From assembly GCA_030642025.1 (NCBI GenBank), contig DAOWOO010000078.1:1-6650 (forward strand): a stretch of 6,650 bases of DNA. Reading direction: 5' to 3'. Below, piece after piece: positions 1 to 6,264 of this stretch. The notes beneath the pieces were generated by a model. That model saw only the letters and a program-made list of their open reading frames with translations. It did not search any database and was not told where the DNA came from. Each line of letters opens with the position of its first letter. Positions within the stretch are counted from its first letter, which is position 1. Source of the DNA: Candidatus Zixiibacteriota bacterium. Lineage in GTDB: Bacteria > Zixibacteria > MSB-5A5 > GN15 > PGXB01. Both the position numbers and the translations under genes were made by a program.

Positions 1-299
1 AACAATATCTAAGCGGACAGTCAATTGTGGCACATAATCCGTTTGATGATTTATCAAACACCCCCAGCAATTACAACGGTTCCAATGACCCTGTCAATCC
101 CGCTAATACGCCGAATATGAGCTGGTCATGGCGCCCCAGCGGCGGCTGGATTATGTACAATCCCAAATCCTCCATTACCGGCGGCTGGACATCCGGCGGT
201 GAGAGGTTTATTATTTACCAGGTGGAGGTGGTTCTGGACGGCGCCGATACAGTCGGTCTCCGTCTGACCACGACCAATAACTATACTTATACCTGGTAG
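1..299 (+). CDS. C-terminal end of an unrecognised protein (partial, 5' end outside the window)
   Basis: The frame is open from the left edge (first full codon at base 3) to a TAG at 297-299, so this is the last ~98 residues of a longer protein. A GTG at base 27 is in frame, but nothing suggests it is a start: there is no Shine-Dalgarno sequence and the frame continues upstream without a stop. The visible part is rich in Asn, Ser, Pro, Gly and Trp, has no Cys, and ends in alternating beta-like segments (IIYQVEVVLDG, VGLRLTTTNNYTYTW). That composition fits a secreted or surface beta-rich domain, possibly a pilin-like or repeat-rich exported protein, but no family motif is recognised. It runs convergently toward the minus-strand operon and is followed by a hairpin terminator. 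Reality of the coding frame is likely; function is unknown. Confidence 0.5.
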   Translation, partial: QYLSGQSIVAHNPFDDLSNTPSNYNGSNDPVNPANTPNMSWSWRPSGGWIMYNPKSSITGGWTSGGERFIIYQVEVVLDGADTVGLRLTTTNNYTYTW

Positions 300-350
300 C
301 TACCCGCCGTCTGAAGCGGCCAGGATGTTTTTATAATAATCTATTTCCGA

Positions 351-387
351 AGAGAGCAGTGTTTATAGACAAGGGCGCTGCTTTTTT
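351..387 (+). terminator. Intrinsic terminator after the plus-strand gene
   Basis: AGCAGTG (355-361) pairs with CGCTGCT (376-382), with one G-T wobble, around a 14-base loop. A run of six T follows directly (382-387), and bases 351-354 can extend the stem into it. It lies about 50 bases after the plus-strand stop codon. On the minus strand the same hairpin follows the acyltransferase stop codon but is followed only by CTCTTC, so it would be a weaker stop there; a bidirectional role between the two convergent genes is possible. Confidence 0.6.
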
Positions 388-390
388 CTG

Positions 391-1512
391 CTATAAATTT
401 ATCGGGCCATCGCCATCACCCCGCGTAAAATGAAAACAGGATAAATTTTCGGATATCGGACCAATCAGTTCCGACAATTTTGGCGACAGGGCCAGAGAAA
501 AATTCGATGGTCCCTTTCGGAATCCAGCATTTTCGAATGCCCGGGTCCAGGCGGCATGCAATTGATTCGATACGATAATATCCGGTTTTTCTTTCTCAAG
601 ATATTCCGCCGCGGCGGTGATAATCTCGTTTTCTCTTCCCGGAACCGAGAGGCAATCGACAATTGTCCCTGCGCGCATATTCCCGAACTGGCGGTGGTCG
701 GTCATGACGGTGTTTAACATAACTGCCCAGCCGATAGTCAGATCATCTTCAATAATACGAAGTTTTATGAAACGTCTGTCATCTTCTGGGTAGAGGATTC
801 TCAGAGTCTCAGAGTCGCGTCCGGCAATCATACGGTATCGATTTCGGCATTGATTCCAGATTTCATCGGCCCAGCCGACGAAAGCGGTAAATGATTCTGC
901 CCGGATATTGGCCTCTCTGTTTATTTTTCGATTTCCTGAAAATATATCGCTAAGTTTCAGGGTGGCCCATCCCAGCCCCGTAAGCGCGAGAATATCCAGA
1001 CCCGCTTTTCTGATAATAGATGTTCGCAGAGACCTGATATTTCTGAGGAATCGGTATGGTCTGAGTATCCTAAAATAAAACGGCACCGGTTCAAGTGACC
1101 ATCTCATTCCTTTTAAAAACCGCGGAAGAGGCTGATTCGGCCCGCCCATCCCGAGCGCATACATCAGCGGCTGTTTTTTCAGAGCATCGGCCAAAAGCTG
1201 CAGGCCGACCAGGTTATAAGCCTTGTTAATAACCCCCTCCGAGATGGGAAGCTGATAATCACCGATCGAGATTATCTTGCCATCAATAAAGAAATCCTGG
1301 CGCTTGAGAATATACCCGCCCCGGACGTTATTTTTATCATCCACGGCAATGAAATATTCCTGGAATATTTTCCGCCTATCAATATTGGGAAGCCATTGAG
1401 GAATATGGCTCGGTGGAAACTGAAACCGTACACTACCGTCTTTGAGCCGACGGTTAAAATCGACTACCGACGGTTCATCGGTTGCCGTATACGGTCTTAT
1501 CGTGACAGGCAC
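391..1512 (-). CDS. Double GNAT-like acyltransferase (acyl-CoA/acyl-ACP N-acyltransferase fold), last gene of the carrier-protein operon
   Basis: This 373-residue cytoplasmic protein probably transfers an acyl group from CoA or a carrier protein to an amine or hydroxyl. The start MPVTIRPYTATDE is a typical GNAT beginning, and residues 1-150 follow the GNAT order: strand, helices, then the RGGYILKRQDFFIDG and IISIGDYQLPIS strands and a helix. After a basic, hydrophobic linker (about 151-195), residues 205-345 look like a second GNAT half, with strands at LTIGWAVMLNTV and AGTIVDCLSV and the GNAT-like end WTRAFENAGF (322-331). The classical R/Q-x-x-G-x-G/A pyrophosphate loop is not obvious in either half, so it is a divergent member. 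The start is GTG at 1512 with no clear Shine-Dalgarno sequence; the only upstream in-frame codons run into a TAG. It lies 36 bases after the ligase. Acceptor and donor are unknown; a FemAB-like two-domain transferase is the alternative. Confidence 0.72.
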   Translation of the reverse strand: MPVTIRPYTATDEPSVVDFNRRLKDGSVRFQFPPSHIPQWLPNIDRRKIFQEYFIAVDDKNNVRGGYILKRQDFFIDGKIISIGDYQLPISEGVINKAYNLVGLQLLADALKKQPLMYALGMGGPNQPLPRFLKGMRWSLEPVPFYFRILRPYRFLRNIRSLRTSIIRKAGLDILALTGLGWATLKLSDIFSGNRKINREANIRAESFTAFVGWADEIWNQCRNRYRMIAGRDSETLRILYPEDDRRFIKLRIIEDDLTIGWAVMLNTVMTDHRQFGNMRAGTIVDCLSVPGRENEIITAAAEYLEKEKPDIIVSNQLHAAWTRAFENAGFRKGPSNFSLALSPKLSELIGPISENLSCFHFTRGDGDGPINL

Positions 1513-1548
1513 GTTTTGGCTATCGGGTTTTGGCGCATAACGTTTCTA

Positions 1549-2895
1549 TTAAGGGTTCTTTCGTACTTTTTTAAAACGGTCGGTATGCTGGTTATTTTCG
1601 GCGATAGAAATTTTAACCGGGACCTTGTAGTTTTCGAGAAACCTTCTGCAATAGCTTTTAATTATTATGGCCAGTTCGTCAAGCGATTCGGTTTTACCTG
1701 GCGTCACCCGGGCGCAGACAATTTGCCCTACCAGCGGGTTTTTTTCACCGTACACGACCGCTTCGGTTATATTAGGCATCTGTTCAATGACATTTTCAAC
1801 CTCGGCAGGGAAGACCTTCTGGCCGCCGACATTTATAATCTCCGATTCACGACCGAGAATTCTCATATAATCGCCATCAACCTCGACCATGTCGCCGGTA
1901 ACAAACCAGCCATCATCGGTAAAAGGCGATTCAGCGTTAAGGTACCCCAGCATGGCCGAGTCGGCTTTTATCTGAAGGATACCATCGATAATCCGGGTTT
2001 GGTACCCCTCGCCGCCGATTCTTACCCAGGCCGAATCGGAGCTTTTTGATTTTGAGCGGAGGGTGCCGACCTCGGAGGTGCCGTATTTTTGTAGAATCGT
2101 CACTCCCGGAAAAATCTTGGCGCATTTTTTAAGCGTCATTTCCGACATCACCTCGGTACCATAGGTGATATACTTTAACGACGACAGATCATGGCAATTA
2201 TAGGCCTCGCTTAAAATAAGCAGATTAAGAAAAGTCGGCGATACCGGAAGAACTTCCACCCGGAATTTTTCTATGGCATGGCAGATGGTGTCGGGAGCAC
2301 GATTATCAGCCGTGATCAGACAGCTTCCATTCGACAGTGAATAAAACAGCGTATCGATTCCGGCGATATGATCAAAAAGCAAAAAGGACAATGTCCTCAG
2401 GTTATGCCGCCGGATTTTGTATTTAACCAGCAGTCTGGAAAAATCATGCACCACCGCCTTGCTTTTCCCGGTGGAACCTGATGAGAAAAGCACCAGCCCG
2501 GGGTGACCGATATTGCGCAGAACCCGGTACAGCTTATGGTCACTTTTGCAATCGAAATGCAAGATAGCGGCATTGTCCGCTGAATCCAACCGTATCATGG
2601 CCGTCCGCATGGCGATTTTGGAAAACTCTTTGCGCTTTTCCTGTGATGGTGTCGTCAGGGGGATGACGATACAGCCATGCTCGATTAAGGCCAGAAGTGC
2701 GGCCACGGCGTTGGGGGAAAAGTCGGCTTCAAGTGTTACGGCGTCACCGGGTGCGATATTTTCATTTTTAAGATAATCCTGCCAGTATTCAAGTCGCTCC
2801 AAGAGCTGTCTGTATGTGAAGCTTGCATCTCTCCAGATAAGAGCCTTGTTATTCGCGGCTTCGTCAAATATCTTTTTGAGAAAATCGATAAACAC
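1549..2895 (-). CDS. AMP-forming acyl/aminoacyl ligase (ANL superfamily), probably loads the operon's carrier protein
   Basis: This 448-residue adenylate-forming enzyme should activate a carboxylic acid with ATP and pass it to a thiol, here plausibly the phosphopantetheine arm of the adjacent carrier protein. Core motifs are in order: phosphate loop FSSGSTGKSKA (137-147), FDHIAG (174-179), YGTSEVG (271-277), GWFVTGD (329-335), hinge and A8 region GRESEIINVGGQKVFPAEVE (348-367). The C-terminal DRFKKVRKNP supplies the expected catalytic Lys (442 or 443), and the protein ends five or six residues later. It is short for the superfamily (usually 500 or more), mainly through a compact N-terminal part. 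The GTG start at 2895 shares one base with the reductase stop (TAGTG) and lacks a strong Shine-Dalgarno sequence, which implies translational coupling. It could equally make an acyl-CoA; the substrate cannot be read by eye. Confidence 0.9.
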   Translation of the reverse strand: MFIDFLKKIFDEAANNKALIWRDASFTYRQLLERLEYWQDYLKNENIAPGDAVTLEADFSPNAVAALLALIEHGCIVIPLTTPSQEKRKEFSKIAMRTAMIRLDSADNAAILHFDCKSDHKLYRVLRNIGHPGLVLFSSGSTGKSKAVVHDFSRLLVKYKIRRHNLRTLSFLLFDHIAGIDTLFYSLSNGSCLITADNRAPDTICHAIEKFRVEVLPVSPTFLNLLILSEAYNCHDLSSLKYITYGTEVMSEMTLKKCAKIFPGVTILQKYGTSEVGTLRSKSKSSDSAWVRIGGEGYQTRIIDGILQIKADSAMLGYLNAESPFTDDGWFVTGDMVEVDGDYMRILGRESEIINVGGQKVFPAEVENVIEQMPNITEAVVYGEKNPLVGQIVCARVTPGKTESLDELAIIIKSYCRRFLENYKVPVKISIAENNQHTDRFKKVRKNP

Positions 2896-3596
2896 TACAC
2901 GCCGCCGAGATAGATAACCTGTCCGGTTATAAAATCGCTTTCGGGCTGAATGAAAAAGTCGATAGCGTTACTGATATCGCGGAACTCGCCGTAACGGCGG
3001 ATTGCCTGGCGGTTTATCAGGCTGTCCATTTTTTCGACCGGGACCGATTTGATAAGGTCGGTCTTGACCGGGGTGGGGCCGACGGCATTGACAGTGATAC
3101 CGAAATCGGCCAGCTCTCGCGCCAGTATTTCAGTCAGGCTGACTACCGCCGCTTTGGAGGAGGCGTACAGGGCTTCACCCTCAAGTTTCAGAGGGGTCGC
3201 CACCGTGGCAAAATTGACTATGCGCCCGAATTTATTCGTCTGCATCAGACGCGCCGCCTCACGGCAGAATAGAAAAGTGCCGTACAGATTGGTCTTGAAA
3301 ATCTTGTCCACCGATGACATCGGGGTTAAGAGAGAATGATTCATCGAGGCCACCCCCGCATTATTGATCAGAGCATCGAGTCTGCCGAAATCGCGCCGTA
3401 TGGCGGAAAACATCTTCTTGACATCGTCTTCCGAGGAAACATCAAGACAGAAATGCCGATAGTTGTCAATCTTATAGTCCGTTTCACCGCGACTGCACCC
3501 GGCCACCCGGTATCCCTTATCGGTATAGTATCCCACCAGGTATTTGACGATTCCTTTGCTGGTTCCGGTAATGACCATGACCGGAGAATCAGGCAT
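2895..3596 (-). CDS. Short-chain dehydrogenase/reductase, FabG-like, of the carrier-protein operon
   Basis: This 233-residue classical SDR resembles 3-oxoacyl-ACP reductases, so it may reduce or oxidise an acyl group bound to the adjacent carrier protein with NAD(P)H. Visible are the nucleotide-binding turn TGTSKGIV (10-17), LDV (51-53), NNAG (78-81), the active-site Asn in KTNLYG (Asn103), and YASSK with Tyr144 and Lys148; NAVGPTPVKTD (170-180) follows. Two positions differ from the norm: the third Gly of TGxxxGxG is Val17 (codon GTC), and the residue 13 before the Tyr, normally the catalytic Ser, is Thr131. The PG motif after the active site is PT. The start at 3596 is supported by AGGAG at 3604-3608, seven bases upstream. 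It overlaps the carrier-protein gene by 8 bases and the ligase by one. The fold is certain; the substrate is not. Confidence 0.88.
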   Translation of the reverse strand: MPDSPVMVITGTSKGIVKYLVGYYTDKGYRVAGCSRGETDYKIDNYRHFCLDVSSEDDVKKMFSAIRRDFGRLDALINNAGVASMNHSLLTPMSSVDKIFKTNLYGTFLFCREAARLMQTNKFGRIVNFATVATPLKLEGEALYASSKAAVVSLTEILARELADFGITVNAVGPTPVKTDLIKSVPVEKMDSLINRQAIRRYGEFRDISNAIDFFIQPESDFITGQVIYLGGV

Positions 3597-3897
3597 TGGT
3601 TTTCTCCTGCACCAGGATATCTATGTAATCTGCCAGGGTCTGAATTGTCCTGAACGGACTGTTTTTCTGTGACATGGCGCGCTCATCGGCAATCGAGATC
3701 GCCACGCTCATATTTTCATCTATTTTCTGTTCGGCGGCCACGATAAGATTGACCAGCCCCAGCGAATCAAGGGAACTTCCGGGACCGAAGAGTACCGTCA
3801 CGGGCGATTTGGCCAGTTTCTGATCGGCCGGCAGATCGATGTTTACCTGCTCGACAGCATCGTAAAGAGCCTTCAGAATAATTTCATTGTCACTCAT
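3589..3897 (-). CDS. Acyl carrier protein (phosphopantetheine-binding), first gene of the operon
   Basis: This 102-residue acidic protein has the carrier-protein signature LDSLGLVNLI (43-52), where Ser45 would receive 4'-phosphopantetheine. A helical N-terminal segment (MSDNEIILKALYDAVEQVN) precedes it, and the last helix, TIQTLADYIDILVQ (84-97), is where ACP helix IV belongs. It is longer than a fatty-acid ACP (about 80 residues), with extra sequence between the Ser helix and the last helix, and is not next to fab genes. That suggests a dedicated carrier for a specialised acyl or aminoacyl group. No phosphopantetheinyl transferase is in the window. The ATG at 3897 is preceded at five bases by GGTGA. 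A near-consensus promoter lies 38 bases upstream, so it should be the first gene of the transcript. Confidence 0.88.
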   Translation of the reverse strand: MSDNEIILKALYDAVEQVNIDLPADQKLAKSPVTVLFGPGSSLDSLGLVNLIVAAEQKIDENMSVAISIADERAMSQKNSPFRTIQTLADYIDILVQEKTNA

Positions 3898-3934
3898 TTA
3901 ATCACCGCAATTGTCACGTATTTAATGTCAGAAC

Positions 3935-3963
3935 AATATAAAAAATACCGGCCCCGGGGTCAA
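3935..3963 (-). promoter_or_regulatory. Sigma-70-type promoter of the carrier-protein operon
   Basis: Read on the minus strand, TTGACC (3958-3963) and TATATT (3935-3940) are separated by exactly 17 bases; each matches consensus at five of six positions. A start near 3928 would give a leader of about 30 bases to the carrier-protein ATG. The spacer holds CCGGGG followed by a T run, which could also be read as a poor terminator after hprK, but no stem of useful length forms there. Confidence 0.65.
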
Positions 3964-3987
3964 ATTATAGGATAATAAGATTACTCT

Positions 3988-4956
3988 TTATTCGTAATCC
4001 GATTCGAGGTATTCTTTAGTCATGGTCTGGCGGTGGATTCGCTCGGCGAGCCGTTTGGAGAATTCCTCCGCCGTTTTCTCGCCGTAAATCTTGAGCATAT
4101 GGTTCATGGCGATAACCTCGGAAATTACCGTGATATTCTTACCGGGGGAAATCGGGACATTGACAATCGGGATCGGCACACCAAGAAGGGTGGTGTAACG
4201 GTCTTCCATGCCAAGCCGCTCGTATTCGAGACTATCGTCCCAGTAGGTCAGGTGAACTTCAACCTCGATACGTTTCTGAAGCCTGATAGCCCGGATACCG
4301 AACAACTTCTCGATGTCAATAATGCCTATACCGCGGATTTCCATATGATGTCCCAGAAGCTCGGAGCCGGTTCCGACTACCAGGTCAGGGGATTTGCGGG
4401 TGATTTTTATGACATCATCGGCCACCAGCCGATGCCCGCGTTCAATCAGGTCGAGCGCCACCTCTGATTTCCCGACCCCGGATTTGCCGGTGTACATCAA
4501 ACCGACACCGTATACATCGACCAGTGTTCCATGCCGGGTAATTGACGGAGCAAATATCAGGTCAAGAAAGCCCGAAAGCCGATTGGTCAACTCCGAGGTG
4601 GTTAATCTCGATGAAAAGACCGATGTTTCATGTTTGTCGGCAATGGCCAGAAACTCAATCGGCGGCGTAATTCCCTTGGAGATAATCAACAGTGGAATAT
4701 CCATACCAAATATCGCCTCGGTGCGCTCCTTGAGCAGTTCCGGCGACCAGTCGGAAACATAGGCCATCTCGGTTTGCCCGAGAATCATGGTTCGCTGGTT
4801 GGGAAAACGCTCGAAAAATCCGGTCAGGGCCAGTCCGGGACGGTGAATCTCAGCGGTCAGGAGCATTTTCTTCAATCCCGCCTCTGAATTCAGCAGAGTA
4901 AAATCGAAATAATCCTTACGGTCTTTATATAATTTTCTAACAGACAAATGGGGCAT
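3988..4956 (-). CDS. hprK: HPr kinase/phosphorylase
   Basis: This bifunctional Ser/Thr kinase and phosphorylase acts on the regulatory serine of HPr in the phosphotransferase system. The protein is 322 residues from the ATG at 4956, the usual family length. The N-terminal HprK domain covers about residues 1-130. The kinase domain begins at RHGTLVDVYGVG, with the conserved His142. The Walker A loop GKSGVGKS is at 157-164, acidic pair Asp180-Asp181 in LVADD, and the family signature MEIRGIGIIDI at 205-215. The frame extends upstream to an ATG at 5088, but that would run through the preceding terminator and the promoter here, and MPHLSVRKL at 4956 matches a normal HprK start; only a weak GGA lies before it. 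No ptsH, EI, EIIA or rapZ gene follows; the next gene is the carrier protein, 90 bases on. The identification is firm. Confidence 0.95.
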   Translation of the reverse strand: MPHLSVRKLYKDRKDYFDFTLLNSEAGLKKMLLTAEIHRPGLALTGFFERFPNQRTMILGQTEMAYVSDWSPELLKERTEAIFGMDIPLLIISKGITPPIEFLAIADKHETSVFSSRLTTSELTNRLSGFLDLIFAPSITRHGTLVDVYGVGLMYTGKSGVGKSEVALDLIERGHRLVADDVIKITRKSPDLVVGTGSELLGHHMEIRGIGIIDIEKLFGIRAIRLQKRIEVEVHLTYWDDSLEYERLGMEDRYTTLLGVPIPIVNVPISPGKNITVISEVIAMNHMLKIYGEKTAEEFSKRLAERIHRQTMTKEYLESDYE

Positions 4957-4984
4957 AGGTGCTTTCCGATTACCGTTTTGCCAT

Positions 4985-5013
4985 AGTATATGAGTACTCC
5001 CGGCTGATGGCAA
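4985..5013 (-). promoter_or_regulatory. Sigma-70-type promoter of hprK
   Basis: On the minus strand, TTGCCA (5008-5013) and TATACT (4985-4990) are spaced by 17 bases, each five of six to consensus. The -35 box begins only two bases after the T run of the preceding terminator. A start near 4978 gives a leader of about 22 bases to the ATG at 4956 and argues against the longer reading from 5088. Confidence 0.65.
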
Positions 5014-5015
5014 AT

Positions 5016-5044
5016 AAAAAAACCCGGCTCGATATCGAGCCGGG
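5016..5044 (-). terminator. Strong intrinsic terminator after the PDZ-protein gene
   Basis: CCCGGCTCGAT (5023-5033) and ATCGAGCCGGG (5034-5044) form a perfect 22-base inverted repeat, giving a GC-rich stem of up to nine pairs around a four-base loop. On the minus strand it is followed by seven T (5016-5022). It lies 58 bases after the PDZ gene stop codon and separates that transcript from hprK. On the plus strand no T run follows, so it acts in one direction only. Confidence 0.92.
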
Positions 5045-5102
5045 CTATAAGGAGGATGTTGTAGTTTATCGGCATTTACATCCAACAAATGCCATCTGTC
5101 GC

Positions 5103-6134
5103 TTAATCCAGTCTTTTTTCAATATCACGAAGCTCTTTACGAAGATCATCCAGATCATCGCGGAGATTGATTTTCAGGTCTTCTTTAAGCCCTTTTAGCT
5201 CTTTACGCAATTCCTTAAGAGACATGCGAAGTTCAATAATATCCTCTTCATCCATATCGACATCATCATCAAAGAAGAAATTGCCTCGCTTGAGTCCTTT
5301 CATTTTTGGCGCGAAGAAATGAAAATCGTCCATGTCCGGAAGAACTATAGTCTCAAAATGTGAGAATGATTTCGGCGATTCCTCAACTATTACGGCAATT
5401 TCTTTTTCTTTCTTTTCGCGAATAACGGTGAATTCCAGTTTGTCGCCTTCGTCAGCTTTGCGAACCACATTCTGAACATCGGCCAACTCTTCGATTTTTT
5501 TGTCGCCGGCCTTGATAATCACATCACCCGCTTTAAGTCCGGCTTTCCCCGCCGGGGAATCTTCCAATACTTCAGTCACAAGGGCGCCTTCGCCGTTTTC
5601 GATACCAAAGTATTCACCCAGTTGTTCATTTAAATCCTCAAGTGTAACGCCGATATATGTGTCAGCGAGACTGCTGAAATGGGACGAATAAGACTTTGTA
5701 AATGTTTTCGGAAACCGGCCCTTTTTTATGATGGTTTTCTCCAGGTCAAAACCCTCATCTTCATCCGGAGAACCAAGAACAATCTCAAGCTCCTTTTTCT
5801 CGCCATCACGGACTATTACCAGTTCGACCTCATCGCCGGAATCAGACCGGCGTATCAGGCGGTAGAGATCATCGGCGTCATGAAGCTTGCGGTTGTTGAA
5901 TTGCAGTATAATATCACCTTTTTCAATACCGGCTTCTTCGGCCGGGGAGTCCGGGACCACCGACCTGATCACGACACCATAATCAACATCAAGATCGAAA
6001 GCCTCCATCAGGTCTTTGTCAATTGTCTGTGGATATACACCCAGGAAACCGGCCGCAGAGGCAGTTGTGCTGATACCGGAGGTCAGCGCCAAAGCGGCGA
6101 CGGCAATAATAGTTATCAATTGCGTCTTTTTCAT
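5103..6134 (-). CDS. Exported two-PDZ-domain protein with acidic linker and C-terminal coiled coil, no protease domain
   Basis: This 343-residue protein is probably periplasmic and acts as a binding or scaffold protein. Residues 1-27 form a Sec signal peptide: MKK, a hydrophobic core, and a likely cut after TTASA; there is no lipobox Cys. PDZ domain 1 spans about 29-121 (GFLGVYP, then VVPDSPAEEAGIEKGDIIL) and PDZ domain 2 about 158-250 (YIGVTLEDL, then VLEDSPAGKAGLKAGDVII). These resemble the PDZ domains of HtrA/DegP, but no trypsin-like or other catalytic domain is present. Residues 251-300 are a linker ending in an Asp/Glu run (288-298), and 301-343 are a highly charged, Leu-spaced helix with two LRKEL repeats, a probable coiled coil. 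The start at 6134 has AAGGAG (6140-6145) five bases upstream. It has its own promoter candidate and a strong terminator, so it is probably monocistronic. The ligand is unknown. Confidence 0.88.
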   Translation of the reverse strand: MKKTQLITIIAVAALALTSGISTTASAAGFLGVYPQTIDKDLMEAFDLDVDYGVVIRSVVPDSPAEEAGIEKGDIILQFNNRKLHDADDLYRLIRRSDSGDEVELVIVRDGEKKELEIVLGSPDEDEGFDLEKTIIKKGRFPKTFTKSYSSHFSSLADTYIGVTLEDLNEQLGEYFGIENGEGALVTEVLEDSPAGKAGLKAGDVIIKAGDKKIEELADVQNVVRKADEGDKLEFTVIREKKEKEIAVIVEESPKSFSHFETIVLPDMDDFHFFAPKMKGLKRGNFFFDDDVDMDEEDIIELRMSLKELRKELKGLKEDLKINLRDDLDDLRKELRDIEKRLD

Positions 6135-6167
6135 ATCTGCTCCTTTTTCGGGCCGAGGTTGTTCGTT

Positions 6168-6196
6168 TATATATTTTTACTTGAGTCGGTCGGCAA
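6168..6196 (-). promoter_or_regulatory. Candidate promoter of the PDZ-protein gene
   Basis: On the minus strand TTGCCG (6191-6196) and TATATA (6168-6173) are 17 bases apart, each four of six to consensus. An overlapping TATAAA (6166-6171) would match better but at 19 bases. A start near 6161 leaves about 27 bases to the ATG. It is weaker than the two downstream promoters but has the same layout. The remaining sequence between the PDZ gene and the barrel-like gene (6197-6264) is AT-rich, with no clear terminator. Confidence 0.45.
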
Positions 6197-6264
6197 GGTT
6201 TCAAAAAAAGATGCGATATATCAGATTGGTACTAATAATCGGTAAAAATCGGACAGCTGGCAGC

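Noticed and set aside
303..316. Small hairpin just after the plus-strand stop codon
   Set aside because: Only four pairs and the T run is nine or more bases away; the hairpin at 351-387 is clearly better.
1396..2049. A 217-residue plus-strand open frame across the ligase/acyltransferase junction
   Set aside because: It is antisense to two well-supported genes, shows no family motif or ribosome site, and its composition fits a shadow frame.
3941..3961. CCCCGGGG followed by a T run on the minus strand as an hprK terminator
   Set aside because: The palindrome has no loop and only two or three pairs can form; the same bases are better explained as a promoter spacer.
5048..5062. AAGGAGG followed by ATG on the plus strand
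   Set aside because: There is no space between the purine run and the ATG, and a TAG follows after one codon (ATG TTG TAG), so it cannot be a gene start.
4957..5088. A 44-residue N-terminal extension of HprK
   Set aside because: The region holds the PDZ-gene terminator and the hprK promoter, and the family normally begins near MPHLSV.
5679..6245. A 188-residue plus-strand open frame opposite the PDZ gene
   Set aside because: It overlaps the signal peptide and both PDZ-coding parts of a convincing gene and the promoter region; no recognisable domain.
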